A stretch of 64,000 bases of DNA, taken from Serripes groenlandicus. Taxonomy: Eukaryota; Mollusca; Bivalvia; Cardiida; Cardiidae. The notes under the pieces were generated by a model. It searched no databases. It saw nothing but the letters and a program-made list of their open reading frames with translations, and was not told where the DNA came from. Location: positions 27,857,533 to 27,921,532 of the forward strand of contig JASEVX010000006.1 in assembly GCA_031761405.1 (NCBI GenBank), written 5' to 3'. Position numbers and translations under genes: made by a program. Every line of letters starts with the position of its first letter. The first letter of the stretch is position 1. Positions 11,640 through 24,294 of the stretch are shown piece after piece.

Positions 11640-11849
11640 TTGATTATTTCAAAGTCTGTCAAGTTCAACATCATTGAAATCATTGTTGCAAAAGGATAAA
11701 TTGCTCATATTGAGCAATATCTGCATTTGTCACAATGATTTCAACACTTTTCAATTATCATACGATCATTTATAGAGATTTTTTATATTTGGTACTTGAT
11801 AATTTCAAAGTCATCTGCTGCAAATTTGTTTTATGTGGGAAATGGTTAA
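11640..11849. mobile_element. TTAA-type foldback MITE, second copy
   Basis: Shows the same self-complementary centre (GCTCATATTGAGCAATATCTG), TTGTCACAATGATTTCAA, and the right end CTGCTGCAAATTTG followed by GTGGGAAATGGTTAA. The left border is less clear. Confidence 0.55.
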
Positions 11850-12290
11850 ACCAAAATCAGATGTTCTGTGTCGGCATTATTTGACAAAACATAATCATAA
11901 CAGGGTGTGTGTTCAACAATTTATCATAACCTCTTGTCTATTTATCTTTAGTATTATATAAGTCACTTTCCATGATCAGTTTAACTATTAATCATTCACT
12001 TAAAACACTGACCCTGCCAGGTTAAATATCCGACTTAAAAGTTATATCTTCAAATACCGCTATCAGCATTACTGACTACAGTTTAAATTGTTCTAATGTT
12101 TGTGGATTTAAATGTTCTTTTTTTCTTATTTCTACATGTGCAACGAAATATTGTGGCTTCTCTTTGACGCGTTACGTCAAACATTCGTCTTGTCCTTAAC
12201 TGGACTACTTTTAAACTCAGTACAGAATGAGAAATTTCTCAAAGAATTGGTTTCTTACTCAGATTTATAAGCTTTATTCGAGAATTCCCC

Positions 12291-12308
12291 CACGTGGTAA
12301 TGACGTCA
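12291..12308. promoter_or_regulatory. E-box plus CRE composite, block A
   Basis: CACGTG at 12291-12296 is followed after 4 bp by TGACGTCA at 12301-12308. The same arrangement is kept in block B at 50038-50055 despite nearby substitutions. These are consensus sites for bHLH-Zip and CREB/ATF factors. No transcription start is recognised nearby, so function is inferred only from motif and conservation. Confidence 0.3.
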
Positions 12309-13604
12309 CACACTTTGTCTGCTAGACAATTCACTTTCTTGTGAAAAACAAATTTTAACTGCCATTTCGACAATAACAGCATATGAATTATGAACACAAT
12401 TTACATATACTGGTCTTACACCAAATATGAGTAAGTGGTATATATTAGTTTAATAGTATAAACACTGTATTACAAATTACAATAAACAACAAATGTCATA
12501 GCTTGAAAAAGTATTAAACTCAACAACAAGAGAGATAACTCGTCCTTTCTACATTTCTTGTTACAATATTTATCTCCCATATTCTAGCCCCAATTCATTA
12601 AACGGAGACATCTACTTTTAAATATGCATTAACAATATTGTTTGCAGATACGTCATTTTCCTCACCTACGGTATCCATTGTATCAACATCAGTGACATAT
12701 GGTGTACATATACAGCACTCTGACGTGTCCCTAGTGACACATACGAAATGTCTGTGTTAAGACAATTGATTCGAATCTGGTTTGTTTCGATCTAGATATG
12801 TCAGTGATATTATATTTTTTTAAGTTTGTCGCACTTTTGTGTTTATAGATAGATTAAGACTCCACTCTTCCGCCAGCTTTTATACATAACTGGTAAGTGG
12901 GAGAAGCGGAGATATTGAATGGTTCTCTTTTATACACCACCTGCGATGAATCCACTAGCTTAACACAGATAGTTATATTGTTACCTTTTGTATACACCCC
13001 ATTTTTTTTAATGAAGAGGATCCACACGTTGTCCTTTTATACTATCATTGAAAATGTAATAGTGCATGGTCGGAGAAATTATTAGAATAACTGATGTGAA
13101 ACGCTGTTATTTTGTCGAAATTAAAGTGTGCAGAAGTATATAGTCTACAAGTATAATTCAATGAGCCCGATTACTCTATTCGACCATCGGCCTGTCCGTC
13201 TTAATGCTTTTTGGTTCTAGATGCATATTTTGGTAAAACGCTGGAAGCGTAGCCCGAATAGTTTTCCATTATTATATCGTTAAATGATGTAAAAACGGAA
13301 CTTTCTTTTCGACGATTGACAAAAGTCAATGCGACATGCGTCATTCGTCTTCCACCAATGGGTTAAGTCTATGTGGAAAAGCAGCCAGTTGCTTAGGAAG
13401 ATTGTTGTTTGGAGTACTGGTGTGAGAAAACCAGTAAATGCATAAATAGGTGAACTGGCCGCCGTGATATAACTAAGAAATTGTTAAAAAACGGCGTTAA
13501 ACCCCAATTCTAACTCTATCAAAACGGAATGTCATCAAGACCAAAATCGCAAGACGCGGCTCATATTGATTTTTGGATATATCAGAAATTGTGTTTGGTT
13601 TAAA
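12309..13604. other. Duplicated intergenic stretch
   Basis: Closely matches about 50056-51280 of block B. AT-rich, with no supported gene. Around 13211-13570 it carries the dispersed segment also seen at about 6241. Confidence 0.5.
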
Positions 13605-14290
13605 ACTCGTCTTCTTCTTCCTCTTCTTTTTTCTTCTTCCTTCTTCTTCTTCTTCTTCTTCTTCTTCTTCTTCTTCTTCTTCGTATTCTTCTTCTTCTTC
13701 GTATTCTTCTTCTTCTTCTTCTTCTTCTTCTTCTTCTTCTTCTTCTTCTTCTTCTTCTTCTTCTTCTTCTTCTTCTTCTTCTTCTTCTTCTTCTTCTTCG
13801 TATTCTTCTTCATAATTTTTCTTCTTCTTCGTATTCTTCTTCTTCTTCGTATTCTTCTTCTTCTTCGTATTCTTCTTCTTCTTCTTCTTCTTCTTCGTAT
13901 TCTTCTTCATAATTTTCTTCTTCTTCGTATTCTTCTTCTTCGTACTATTATTGTTCTTCGTATTCTTCTTCTTCGGTATTATTCGTATTCTTCGTATTCT
14001 TCATTTCCTTCGTATTCTCCTTCTTCTTCGTATTCTTCGACTTCTTTTCTTCTTCGTATTCTTCTTCTTTGTTTTCGTCTTCTTTGTCGTTTTCTTCGTC
14101 GTATTCTCTTCTTCGTAATCTTCTTCGATTTTGTCCTCTTTGTATTCTTCTTCTTCGTATTCTCCTTCTTCGTAGTATTCGTATTCTTCGTATTCTTCTT
14201 CGCATTCTTCGTATTCTCCTACTTTTTCGTATTCTCCTTCTTTTTCCTATTCTTCTTCTCTTTCGTATTCTCTTTCTTCTTCTTCCACTC
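13605..14290. repeat. TTC/GAA microsatellite with TTCGTATTC interruptions
   Basis: About 320 bp of nearly pure TTC (13605-13925) grades into TTCGTATTCTTC-type variants to 14290. Pure polypyrimidine on one strand over this length can form triplex DNA. Block B keeps the variant part (51281-51655) but only a short pure run. All long phenylalanine, serine or lysine/glutamate frames across it are translation of the repeat, not genes. Confidence 0.95.
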
Positions 14291-15809
14291 GGTAATAAGA
14301 GGTTCGGATAATGATATGGGACTGTAAAGACCTATACAAGCATAAACTGTCCGAAACGAGAATAAAGTGGTTTAATCAGTGACCTATATAATTAAGCGGA
14401 TTCTGTTAATGCGGGTTAAACGCTCACATATCAGGGTATGTTTACGTACACGCTTTCATATATGTTGCATATATGAATTTTACATAAGTAACGCTTTGGA
14501 TGTTTATCTGAATTATGACTTGCTACATTGAGATGCTGCGGTCACACACTAATATAACAAAGACGCTGTGGTCCACGCATTTGGAAACGATGTGCATAGT
14601 AATAATAAGCACATACAGGGTACAATTTATCATCTGCAGACGTCACCTGAAAACAGCGTGGATAAAGGAAAAAGTGCGAAATCATGATATTCATAGAAAT
14701 TGTGCAGACATTCTCCGTGTGCATTTTGCATAAGTAATCATCAGGAAGTCTAACGCATTTACATAACAACGACGTTTTTCTAAAATAATATGGAAACATG
14801 TTGTGTATAATTAACTCTTTCGGAAAATGGCAATATTTAGCTTTTGCAAACAAAACAGATTCAGGTTAGTCAGCTCGTTACGCGCTGTCTCACCGGAAAT
14901 CAGCATTTTTTGCCTATTAATTAACAAAATATTCAAAAAGCTCTTATTACATGACAAATTGAGTCCCTGATTCAGAACATGGAAGGGTCTACTTTTGGAA
15001 ATTCGGCGTTGAAATAGTTAATATGTAGGCTACACGTACCGGGTACCATTTCCCACCTGCAGAGGCATTTTAACGCATACGCAGCACACGACATTTGAAA
15101 ACAGCGCGATAAATGGAGAAAGACCTCAATCAATAATTATACTATCATTTTAGCTCGATGTTATTAAATTCGTTTTATGTTTCATTGGAAGTACTTCGTG
15201 AATGACAAATCGATTAATTGTTGTACATGTCATTCATTATTTCATGGATTAAATATCTTGGCCATATTTCAAAGTTGAATAAATGTTTTAATAGATGATG
15301 AATTTAGTTAATGTGCATAGGACGGTAAAACATATCTCTATGAGGTCATGATGACCGGCATCCCCATTAAGATTTGTTTGTTTACCAATACTCAAATATT
15401 TTATAATGAAGCAAACAAATTGCATACTGCGGAATAGGTGGTGTCCGAGCCGGGCATCGGAATATGCAGAAACAATTAGTTTAGCGTTAATTGGAGTTCG
15501 ATATCATCCTGCACGTACTTGCATAAATGAGCTAATCAGTTAGCACAAATATTTACAATACCATTTTCAAATCCATGATTTAACGTAACATACATTAACA
15601 GTGATAAGGGGAAACATGTCTGAATAGAGTTTAGTGAATTCTTGTTTTATTCAACTACATACATGGTTACGTTAATTTTCACAAACATAAGTGTTGCTGG
15701 TCAGTACAACAATTAGTTAGTTTCACCCTATGCCTTACATAAGTAATATTTTGTCTTTTCCCCTGTGTACAGTTAAATTTCAGATACTTTGCCACACGTG
15801 TAAAGTATG
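14291..15809. other. 3' flank of the left HSPA12-like gene
   Basis: Matches 51660-53180 of block B. Parts (14430-14740, 14785-15120 and 15440-15540) also match the 3' flank of the intact gene (23905-24390, 26555-26670), showing an older duplication of gene plus flank. A MITE-like left end ATTTCCCACCTGCAGAGGC is at about 15050. No separate gene is seen. Confidence 0.55.
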
Positions 15810-15858
15810 TTATCCTAGGAAATCAATGGAAGCTTCAGTTGTAATCCCGGTTAGTTCT

Positions 15859-18800
15859 TCAGTGCACACTGCAGATATTTCTTTCCCACCAAATTTGTAT
15901 TTTATCGTATAAGCTCTCTTGTCTAGTGAAACTGATCTGTTTGTAATCGGAATGTTTATCTCGCCCATATAAATACATCGAGACAGCACTTGAACCTATT
16001 CCATACGTGTATCTAGCGATTTTCGACTGCACAATTGAGTTATCATGACCACAGATAACAACCCCTTTAACTACAGCTAGACTTGGGTCTACAATGGTTA
16101 TAACATGTTTGTCTGAAAATGATTTCTCTATAGCGTCACGGATAACAGGAGACTCGGAAAGCCCTCCCACCAAAATAACCGTTTTTATTTTATTCAGCTT
16201 TTGATTGGTGCATACGTCTAACAATACGTCATGAAAATGTTTAAGCATATCATCGAAAATTTCTTTTCTGAGACAATTACCATTTATCTTAATTTTTTTT
16301 CCTTTTATTACCTTCATTTCATCTTTAAACCCTGCCATGGACACAACATATTTTAGGTCTTGCTTTGTTTTGGAATAAAGTATCGTGACCAATTCGTTCG
16401 GCAAGGAAAGTGTCACCTGCTGATCGCCTGTTATTTGTATGTTTCTCTTTTTGATCTCGAAAGTTCGGAATAACAGCAGAACGTCTGCTTCGTTTTCGCT
16501 GGCAAATATATCCCAGACATCACGTCCGATTGGTTTGATTAGGAAACATTCAAACGTCTTATCAACATCTGTTCCACCGACAGCAGCACCGTTTGATCGA
16601 AATATTTCCTTCAGTTTTCTATCTTTTAATATTTGGTGACAGCAGATGTCTGTTGTTCCACCTGAGGAAACATAAGTAAAATGTCCATCAACTATCAACT
16701 AAATGAAGCTCCTTTTAATGCGAGTGCTTAATTGAATTGTGACACTTTCATAGATCCACTTTGTTCCAACTCTTACTTCTATAAATATATTCTATTGTGA
16801 CATGTCAATGGGTTCAAATCTTAATCTTACTTTTAAATCATATCCGATAAATACCTTTTTTTTCTGATTTAGCTAAACTGAACTCAAAATGCTCAAGATG
16901 AACTATTTTGATAACATTTTATTTATGGATTGCTTCATTTCAATGAAAAACAAGACATAGAACATTGTAACTACTATGATTCATATATAAAAATATAGAG
17001 ATTAAACATCATAAGAAATATGATAAATAATATTTATGTATAGGATTAAAACACAATACATAATAAGAGTAGGACAAGCATTCACATTTGTTAATGGTTA
17101 ATTGCTCTGCCCTTTTGGCAACATACAACCATTTCAACTTTCTAATACATTCAAAACTAATATGGGTTCTAGCATCAATACGAAGAACAAATCTATAATT
17201 TTGTCATAAGGAATTAAGAGCCATTTGCTCTGTATTGTAGATATCCAATAGTATCAAACACTACATGAATAGTCGAAGTGACATTGAAATAAAAACATTA
17301 CTATCATCTTAATTTCATATTTAAGACAGTTGATTTATGTACAAATAAGATTAGTCTGGCATTAACCTTCCAAATTATGGACGAAACCATATAATCAAGA
17401 CTTAAGGTTTGGTCCAGGGTTGCGGCCCAAAATGTTGACAGATGCAGTATGGCAAATTACATATTATGTTTATGTAAGAACGTTTTTTTTTTTTTTTAAG
17501 TATTGGTTTTATGCGAAAAAGATTGCACCTGTCTTGCCTATATAATGAGAAGACATATCCTCTAAACCTGTTTTTTATGAAAGCTTTTATTACAAAATTA
17601 ATAAAACATTAACATGATTCTATGAAGAAATTCTTTTAATATTATTTATATTTGTATGTTTTCTTAAAACTGTTATCAATTATTTGATGCTTAATTCCTA
17701 TAGGCATGAAGTGCTTTGTCTCGTTCTGATATAAGCTGCAGGGTGTCATGAGTAACTCCTGTTTCAGATTTATGAATATTTCTTACTTCCTTTTGTCTAG
17801 CACTGTTATTGATCACTGATACTAAAGTTTACTTAAAAAGATACCAAACATCTGAAACATTCATGTAACTGGTGAGAGGTCAAACATTTTCCCAACCACT
17901 GAATCAATTGTATCTATACTTTAAAGGACTGCTTCTCAGATGACCATCTACCAAAAAGAATCAAATGTAAAACTTCAGTTGCATTTGCAAAAAAAAAAAA
18001 TCAAAAGATTTCGTTTGACACTCCTTGCTTGATTTTATAACTATTTCACATGGGAGATAATCGACCACAGTTACTGTAAGCAAGTAATAATGTAAAACGG
18101 TAGTATCTTCTCATCTGAAAGAAGATGTCCGAATTCGAAATTTAATTTTAATGTTTTGTTGTGACCTCTATCAATACAGGTCTAACAACATAATGCATTA
18201 TATAATTATCATCACATCTGAAAAATGCTATAAAATATACCATTTCAAATGAATGATACTGATACAACTCTTTACTGAATTAACCAAATCGAAATCGATT
18301 GTCCAAACAGTATGGCCGCCTAAAACTGTGACGCTTCAACTCTAGATAATGCATAGTACAACATTGAAAAGTTTGAGTTCCGATATTTGAATACATTCTA
18401 ATGAACGTTCCCTAGGAGACCATCCATCAAACAGACTAAAGCGAAAATAATTGGCAGCAAAAATGCCGCCTGTAAAAGTCCTATTTTAGAAATTTGTGTT
18501 CAACCTTTGAACAAATTCTCCTCTGACAGTAGTTGCTGATTGTGAAACGATTTCGCATTAATGAAATCAATGTCACATAAAACAACAATGTATTTAAGGT
18601 ACGCTGATTAGCCAAAACAACAAGTGGAAGTCGAACAGTGTTTTATATCTTATGAGTTATGTTAGCAACACAGTGTCATCATGACCCAGTTGTTTTTGTT
18701 AATCTAAAACATTATAACTAACAAGAACTAAATAATTCAAAACTTACCCCCACAGTCAATGAGTATATACGCTGACCCAGGTTTCAAAGAAGCTAAGCTA

Positions 18801-20286
18801 TCACCGTAAGATTTCTCTGCGGCTAAGTGTTTGCAGAATGCTGACGCCGCTTCGGGTTCTAAGACGATCGTCAGATCGAAACTGTTTATTCCAGCCTGGA
18901 AATGAATTTCTAAAACGTCATACTTGCCAGTTCTGGAGATTTAAATCAAGTTACAATTGAAATGACTCTCCGTTTTTGTTCATGCTTGAAGTGTCCTTAA
19001 TCAAAAATATTAAAGAAAATCGCTTTTCCCTTGAAAATGTTAGTCTTACTTTTCTTTTCAAGCGGCATTTAATAAATGTATTGATTTGCCAAAATTTATA
19101 TCTATACAAATTGCAAAAGAAACGAATAATCAGCTAATGTTAGCAGAATAAAAACAATAATTCAAGAAGTACGAAAAAAGATACCTTGATAGCAGTTTCT
19201 TTCATAAACCTTTTCGCTCTCTCATTCCATATTGCTGGAACTGTCAAACACCAATGAAAGTCTGTCACACTCAAACCTTTTTTCATCTTTGTACTACACT
19301 CACTTAATAGATCATCCTTCAGGTATTGAAGCGCTAATTGGAATACCAGGATAGCTGAAAGTTGTTTGCCGTTTTCTGCTTCTAGTGTAAAATATCTCGA
19401 TATGGTCTGAGGGAACGAAGAAAATTAAAGGATTATTGTTCACGTAAAAAGACAATTTATTCCTTAACAATCTTAAACACAAGTACCGATTCAACACTTT
19501 GTGCCACAAGTTATAAGTGCCAAGATAGTTAAAAGGAACACGTACATGTATCGCCTTCAAATATGACAGTGAGTGAAAGTGTGACAGACGGATAAACATA
19601 CATATAACCAAACCGACAGACGACAAGATAATGGTATTTTAATGTTCTATTTGTGGTTTAAGTAATATTATCGGAGCAGTATTCCTATCGATTTGTTTGG
19701 TAATCTAGCATTACGCATGGGATGATTGTGTAACGTATACTGGGTCATTCCCAGAGTTAAGCCAATATGCTCAAATTGCGATGTAAGTTGCTTAACTTTG
19801 TAAAAAGGTCAACCATTTCACCAAAGTTGTCTTCAACAGTTAGGTTGTAGAAGAGGTATGTGTATCATCGTTACAACAGTCTCGTGTCATAACCGTCGTA
19901 AACATGGGCCTAATAAATTGTATACGGTGTCTTCGTCCAAAGTTAAACAACATTTACATGTGTTTTATCAGCTGTTGTAAACAACTTACTTTTTGTTTGT
20001 AAAGCATCATCTTGAATCTTCGGAAATAGTAATAGTTATGATGTTCCTCTTCTTCTGAGAAGGACATATATTTGTCTTCAGCATCGTATCCAAAAGCTTC
20101 AAATGTTTTTCCATCGGGATTGATCAGTAAAGATGTTGGTGTTTTCATGGAGATGTTTTCTCCGCTATTCCAGCTCTTAGCGAATATGTTCTTTGGGTTC
20201 TTTATATACTCGTGTCTGAAAGAAAATGCCCATCCAGAAAACATAGTTCCAAAATCAATTGCCGCTAAGTGAGGTCTACTGGCCAT
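15859..20286 (-). CDS. HSPA12A-like: HSPA12-like HSP70-family ATPase, C-terminus truncated
   Basis: Member of the HSPA12 branch of the HSP70 superfamily, cytosolic ATPase-fold proteins that bind nucleotide and are expanded in bivalves. Coding exons: 20286-19990, 19406-19185, 18895-18748 and 16661-15859. All introns have GT/AG ends and phases 0, 0 and 1. A 3' splice site just upstream of the start (exon begin 20302, preceded by a T-run and CAG) implies a 5' UTR intron. The product would be about 489 residues. Seen: phosphate-1 loop AAIDFGTMFSGWAF (residues 8-21), phosphate-2 ILIDCGGGTTDIC across the exon 3/4 junction, and the adenosine motif VILVGGLSESPVIRDA. Odd points: Met replaces the second Thr of the GTT loop, and a deletion at 15983/15984 (about 232 bp relative to the right copy) shifts the frame, replacing the conserved C-terminal region with about 34 unrelated residues. 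The ancestral stop lies at 15812-15810. It may be expressed as an altered protein or be a young pseudogene. Confidence 0.8.
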
Positions 20287-20309
20287 AATTAGCTGTGAGT
20301 TTCTGCAAA

Positions 20310-22354
20310 AAAAAACAAAGTCCTTTAATTATGTCACAATATTATAAAATGTTACAGGATGTGCACCATGGATTTGTAAAAGAAGTCACTTTCATCAAAT
20401 ATGTTGCGTTGACACTCAACAAAAGTAACCGCAAATTCAATGCAATAGTAAAAAGGAAACGAAGGGGGTATCAAATTGAGCTTTTAGATTAAATGAATAA
20501 GAAAAATTATGAAAGCTTTTAAAAGTGGGTAGGGGAATTAAATATTGAGGAACGTAAAATAAAGGGTGACTCAACAGATGGATTTGAAGAATAGTTTCAA
20601 TACATTTAAGAAGAGCATACACATCATGATAAAGACGAAGTGCTAGCTTTTGCCTGCTACACCTTCTGTTTGTTGATCCAGCTAATCGAATTTCTAAAAA
20701 ATGGAAAGACCAAACTACGAATCTGTTGCTGATTGTATCTGGGATATATGATATTGAGCATTGAATGATATAAATTATGTTTATTTGTTCTTCTGGTAAA
20801 GAATTCATGTCAATACCACTTTGTATACGTTTGTATGGCTATTCAAATTGTTAATGTTTAATGCCAATAAACATTATACTTTGTTATGTTATGAATAAAA
20901 CCCTTGAGGCGTTGTGTTAGCAAATTTCATAGTTTGTTAATTATCAGTAAGTTAAAATCGAGGATATTATAAGCATATATTTACCTTCTTCATTCATAGA
21001 TACATGCACACATGTATCTTTATCATTTAATATATAGAAAAAAGTTTTCATTTTTGTTGCATATTGCATTCCGTATATTCAATGCAGGGTTTTTCAATAG
21101 AGTGACGACGTTATTTGTTTATGATCCGTATGCATAACTTTAATTCGAATAGGTTTACATATTGGAATAGAATTGAAAAAATAATAATAGCTGGTATTTG
21201 TAACTCTTTTATGCCAAGTCAAAACTATATAATTATCTCTGTTTTCTACTGTGTTAAGCTATAACAGTATTTTCCTCCTTTACATCAGAGACCATAGACA
21301 CAGGTATGCAAATGTTCTTTTTAAAAATAACTATTAACTCATTGTTCTTTTACAGAAAAGCAAATGTCGGAAGAGTAAAGAATGTACACATACCGGGTAG
21401 CCATCCACGATTACAAAAGATAGAATTTGTCCTATGAGCTATGAACTATATGAACTCTATGAATGAAAATACGTTTTAAATAAAGTTAAAGGAATATATT
21501 AACTATTAGTTATCATCACTACAGTGAACTCGACAGTAACGGGTCAGTAGCCAAATTAACTAATATTGCCTCTTTGAAAGGAAAGTTGAGAGAATCAAAC
21601 TTAAATATATCACTTGCAATTAACTATTGCATACAAACAAAGAACAGTGATGGGGCCAACATTACTGTACACACTTTCATGTACGAAAACTGTTGCATTT
21701 CAACCAATTAATAAGTCATATTTGACAAAAAATGTTAATTGTAATAACACATTTTTAAGATTTATTCATCATCATAAGCTTTAAAATTTTCTTAAAGATT
21801 TACCCAAATAGTTTTACTAATAAAATGATAATTTTGAGAAATGACCTTCAGTAGTAAATAAACTACACATTTATGTGCAATACATATCTGTATTACTAAA
21901 AATATGGCTAGAATCGGCAATTTTCGCTGTGACAGGTAAACAAAAATATTGAGATTTCGCTTTCGTGGGAATCGATGCAGTCAAGCGTTTAGAGATTACG
22001 ACATCCGTTCTTAAAATGACAACGTCCGAAGACGAAGTGAAACTAGCTAACCTAATGGGAAATATGACTTGATAATCAAATTGTCAAAATACTGTATCAT
22101 TCTCGAATACTTAACCCGATGACCCGGAACTATATCTTTGAATTTTAAATGATTGTTTAATTTGGATTAATTTTGAAAAGTCAAATTATATCTGTAAACC
22201 AATTATCGAATCGTTTGGGAAACTAGAAAGTCCAATTGTTAGACCACATTTGTAGCTAATTAACAAGGTTTTCAACATAGTTGAAACCTGGTTATTAGAA
22301 TAACGATGTCGTTGTTTTATGGACTTTCTTGTGGTATGAAGGGGAGGCGGGCGT
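20310..22354. other. 5' flank of the left HSPA12-like gene
   Basis: The probable first non-coding exon and promoter must lie here, but no TATA box or heat-shock element array could be assigned. The stretch is conserved in block B at 56358-58190, even though the gene body is deleted there. Short frames such as 20437-20808 (minus) have no recognisable family. Confidence 0.45.
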
Positions 22355-23880
22355 TTGGGCAGCGTCAAACTCACCTATGAAACCGAATATTGTTTGTTAT
22401 GGTTGACATATTGTAACCAACGTTGGTATGTAGTAAGAGTTATGGATACCTTTCATGTGATTGCGTTTGGGTCCCCTAGGGTCGAGATCAATGTCAAGGT
22501 TCCTGGTACTGAAAATAGGAAAACGGTTGAAACTGAATGTGTTTAGTTACGGTTGACATATTGTAACCAAAATTGGTATGTAGAAAGCGTTTATGGAGAC
22601 CTCCATGAGGGTTACGTTTTGGGTTCCTATGGTCAAGTTTAAGGTCACTGTTAGTAAAAATAGATAATTGGGTGATAACTTTAGTTACGGTTGATATATT
22701 GTAACCAAAGATGGTTTGTAGAAAGATTTTATAGAGTCTTTTATTGGATTGCGATTGGGGTTCCTAGGGTCAATGTCAAGGTCAATGTCTCTGTTAGTAA
22801 AAATAGAAAAATGGTTGAAACTCAATAGCCGTAGTTACGGTTGACATATTGTAACCCATGTTGGTAAAAGAGTTTATGGAGACCTTTCATTTGATTGCAT
22901 TTGGTGCTCTATGGTCAAGGTCAATGTCGCTGTTACTAAAAATAGAAAAACGCTAGGAACTGAGTATCATTAGATACGGTTGTCATATTGTAACCAAAGT
23001 TAGTATGAAGAAAGAACTTATGGAGATCTTTCATGGGATTGTGTTTCAGACCCCTATGGAAAAGGTCAATGAGTATATACGCTGACCAAGGTTTCAAAGA
23101 AGCTAAGCCACTACCGTAATATTTATCTACGGGTAAGTGTTTGCAGAATTCTGACGCCACTTAGGGTTCTAAGACGATCGTCAGGACATGAAATGAATTT
23201 CTAAACAGTCATAGTTGCCAGTTCTGGATATTTGAATTGAAATGACTCTCCGTTTTCTTCATGCATGAAGTGTCCTTAATCATAATTTTTAAAAACATCG
23301 CTTTTCCCTTGAAAATGTTTGTCTTACTTTTCAATCGGCATTTAATATTTGTATTTGGTTTTCCAAATTATATATATCTGCACAAAATACAAACAAAACG
23401 AATAATTAGCTAATGTTAGTAGAATAAAACAATAATTCAAGAAGTACAAAAAAAGTTACCTAGATAGCAGCTTCTCTCATAAACCTTTTCGCTTTCTCAT
23501 TCCACATCGCTGGAACTGTTAACTGTTACTGTAACTAAAAATAGCAAAATGGTTTAAACAATATATTTAGTTACAGTTGACATATTGTAACCGATGTTGG
23601 TATGTAGAAAGAGTTTATAGAGTCCTTACTGGGATTGCGTTTGGGGCCCCAAGTGTCAATGTCAAGGTCGCTGTTACTAAAATTAGAAAAATTGTTGAAA
23701 CTGAATATCTTTAGTTACGATTGACGTATTGTTACCAAAGTTTGCATGTAAAAAAATGGTTATGGGGAACTTAAATGGGATTGCGTTATTGTCTCCTAGG
23801 ATCAAGGTCAATATCGCTATTACTAAAAATAGAAAAACGATTGAAACTCAATTCTTTAGTTGCAGTTCAATTATTATAAC
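22355..23880. repeat. Minisatellite of about 150-bp units with captured exons
   Basis: Units share TTACGGTTGACATATTGTAA, a following GGTATGTAGAAAGAGTTTAT, then GGTCAAGGTCAATGTCGCTG and ACTAAAAATAGAAAAACG. About seven or eight units are seen, interrupted at 23066-23520 by an HSPA12 gene fragment. Block B has the homologous array at about 58190-58865. This unit resembles minisatellite repeats common in molluscan mobile elements; termini were not defined. Confidence 0.8.
23066..23520 (-). pseudogene. Captured HSPA12-like exon 3, intron 2 and exon 2 end
   Basis: Exon 3 sequence (about 23181-23066: SGLASLKPWSAYILID in one frame), followed upstream by intron 2 sequence, and the last part of exon 2 (about 23518-23461, with RFMREAAI-like codons) are embedded in the minisatellite. 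The junctions fall at short shared words: TCAATG on the left and a GCTG-containing word on the right. Intron sequence is retained, so capture was at DNA level. A stop in exon 3 and lack of the flanking exons make it non-functional. It is most similar to the left gene 3-4 kb away. A shorter version lies in block B at 58866-59250. Confidence 0.85.
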
Positions 23881-24294
23881 TTCTGACTTCTGACTTAACA
23901 CACCTTACAGATGAAGGTATGATTACGTACCTGTCTTCTTACATTTTGCCCAAATACTCCATGCGCATTTTCAAATCTGAATTATGACTGGCTAAATTGA
24001 GGTTTATCGGTCACGCATTTATATAACAATGATGTTGGGCTAACAGAATTTGGAAACAATGTGTAAAATTAACTCGTTCAAAGCCAATGGCAACTTTCAA
24101 GTTTTTGCAAACAATATAGACTTAGATGAATCATCTCGTAACGAGCTGTCTAACCTGAATTCATCATTGATTGCCTTTAAGTTATTAACATACTCCAAAG
24201 GTCTTATTACATATAACATTGAGTCAACCGATTTTGAACTTGATAGAGTATACTTTCGGAAATTCGGCACTGAAAGAGGTAATATGTACACGTC

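Larger units (their letters stand above)
9661..12185. other. Block A segment missing from block B
   Basis: Block B passes directly from the equivalent of about 9650 to the equivalent of 12190 near 49870-49940, so about 2.5 kb is present only here. It holds several foldback MITE copies (listed separately) and no gene. Whether it was inserted in A or lost from B cannot be told from this window. Confidence 0.6.

Noticed and set aside
13497..14327. Long open frames on both strands rich in Phe, Ser, Lys or Glu
   Set aside because: They translate the TTC/GAA microsatellite in all three frames and have no non-repetitive core.
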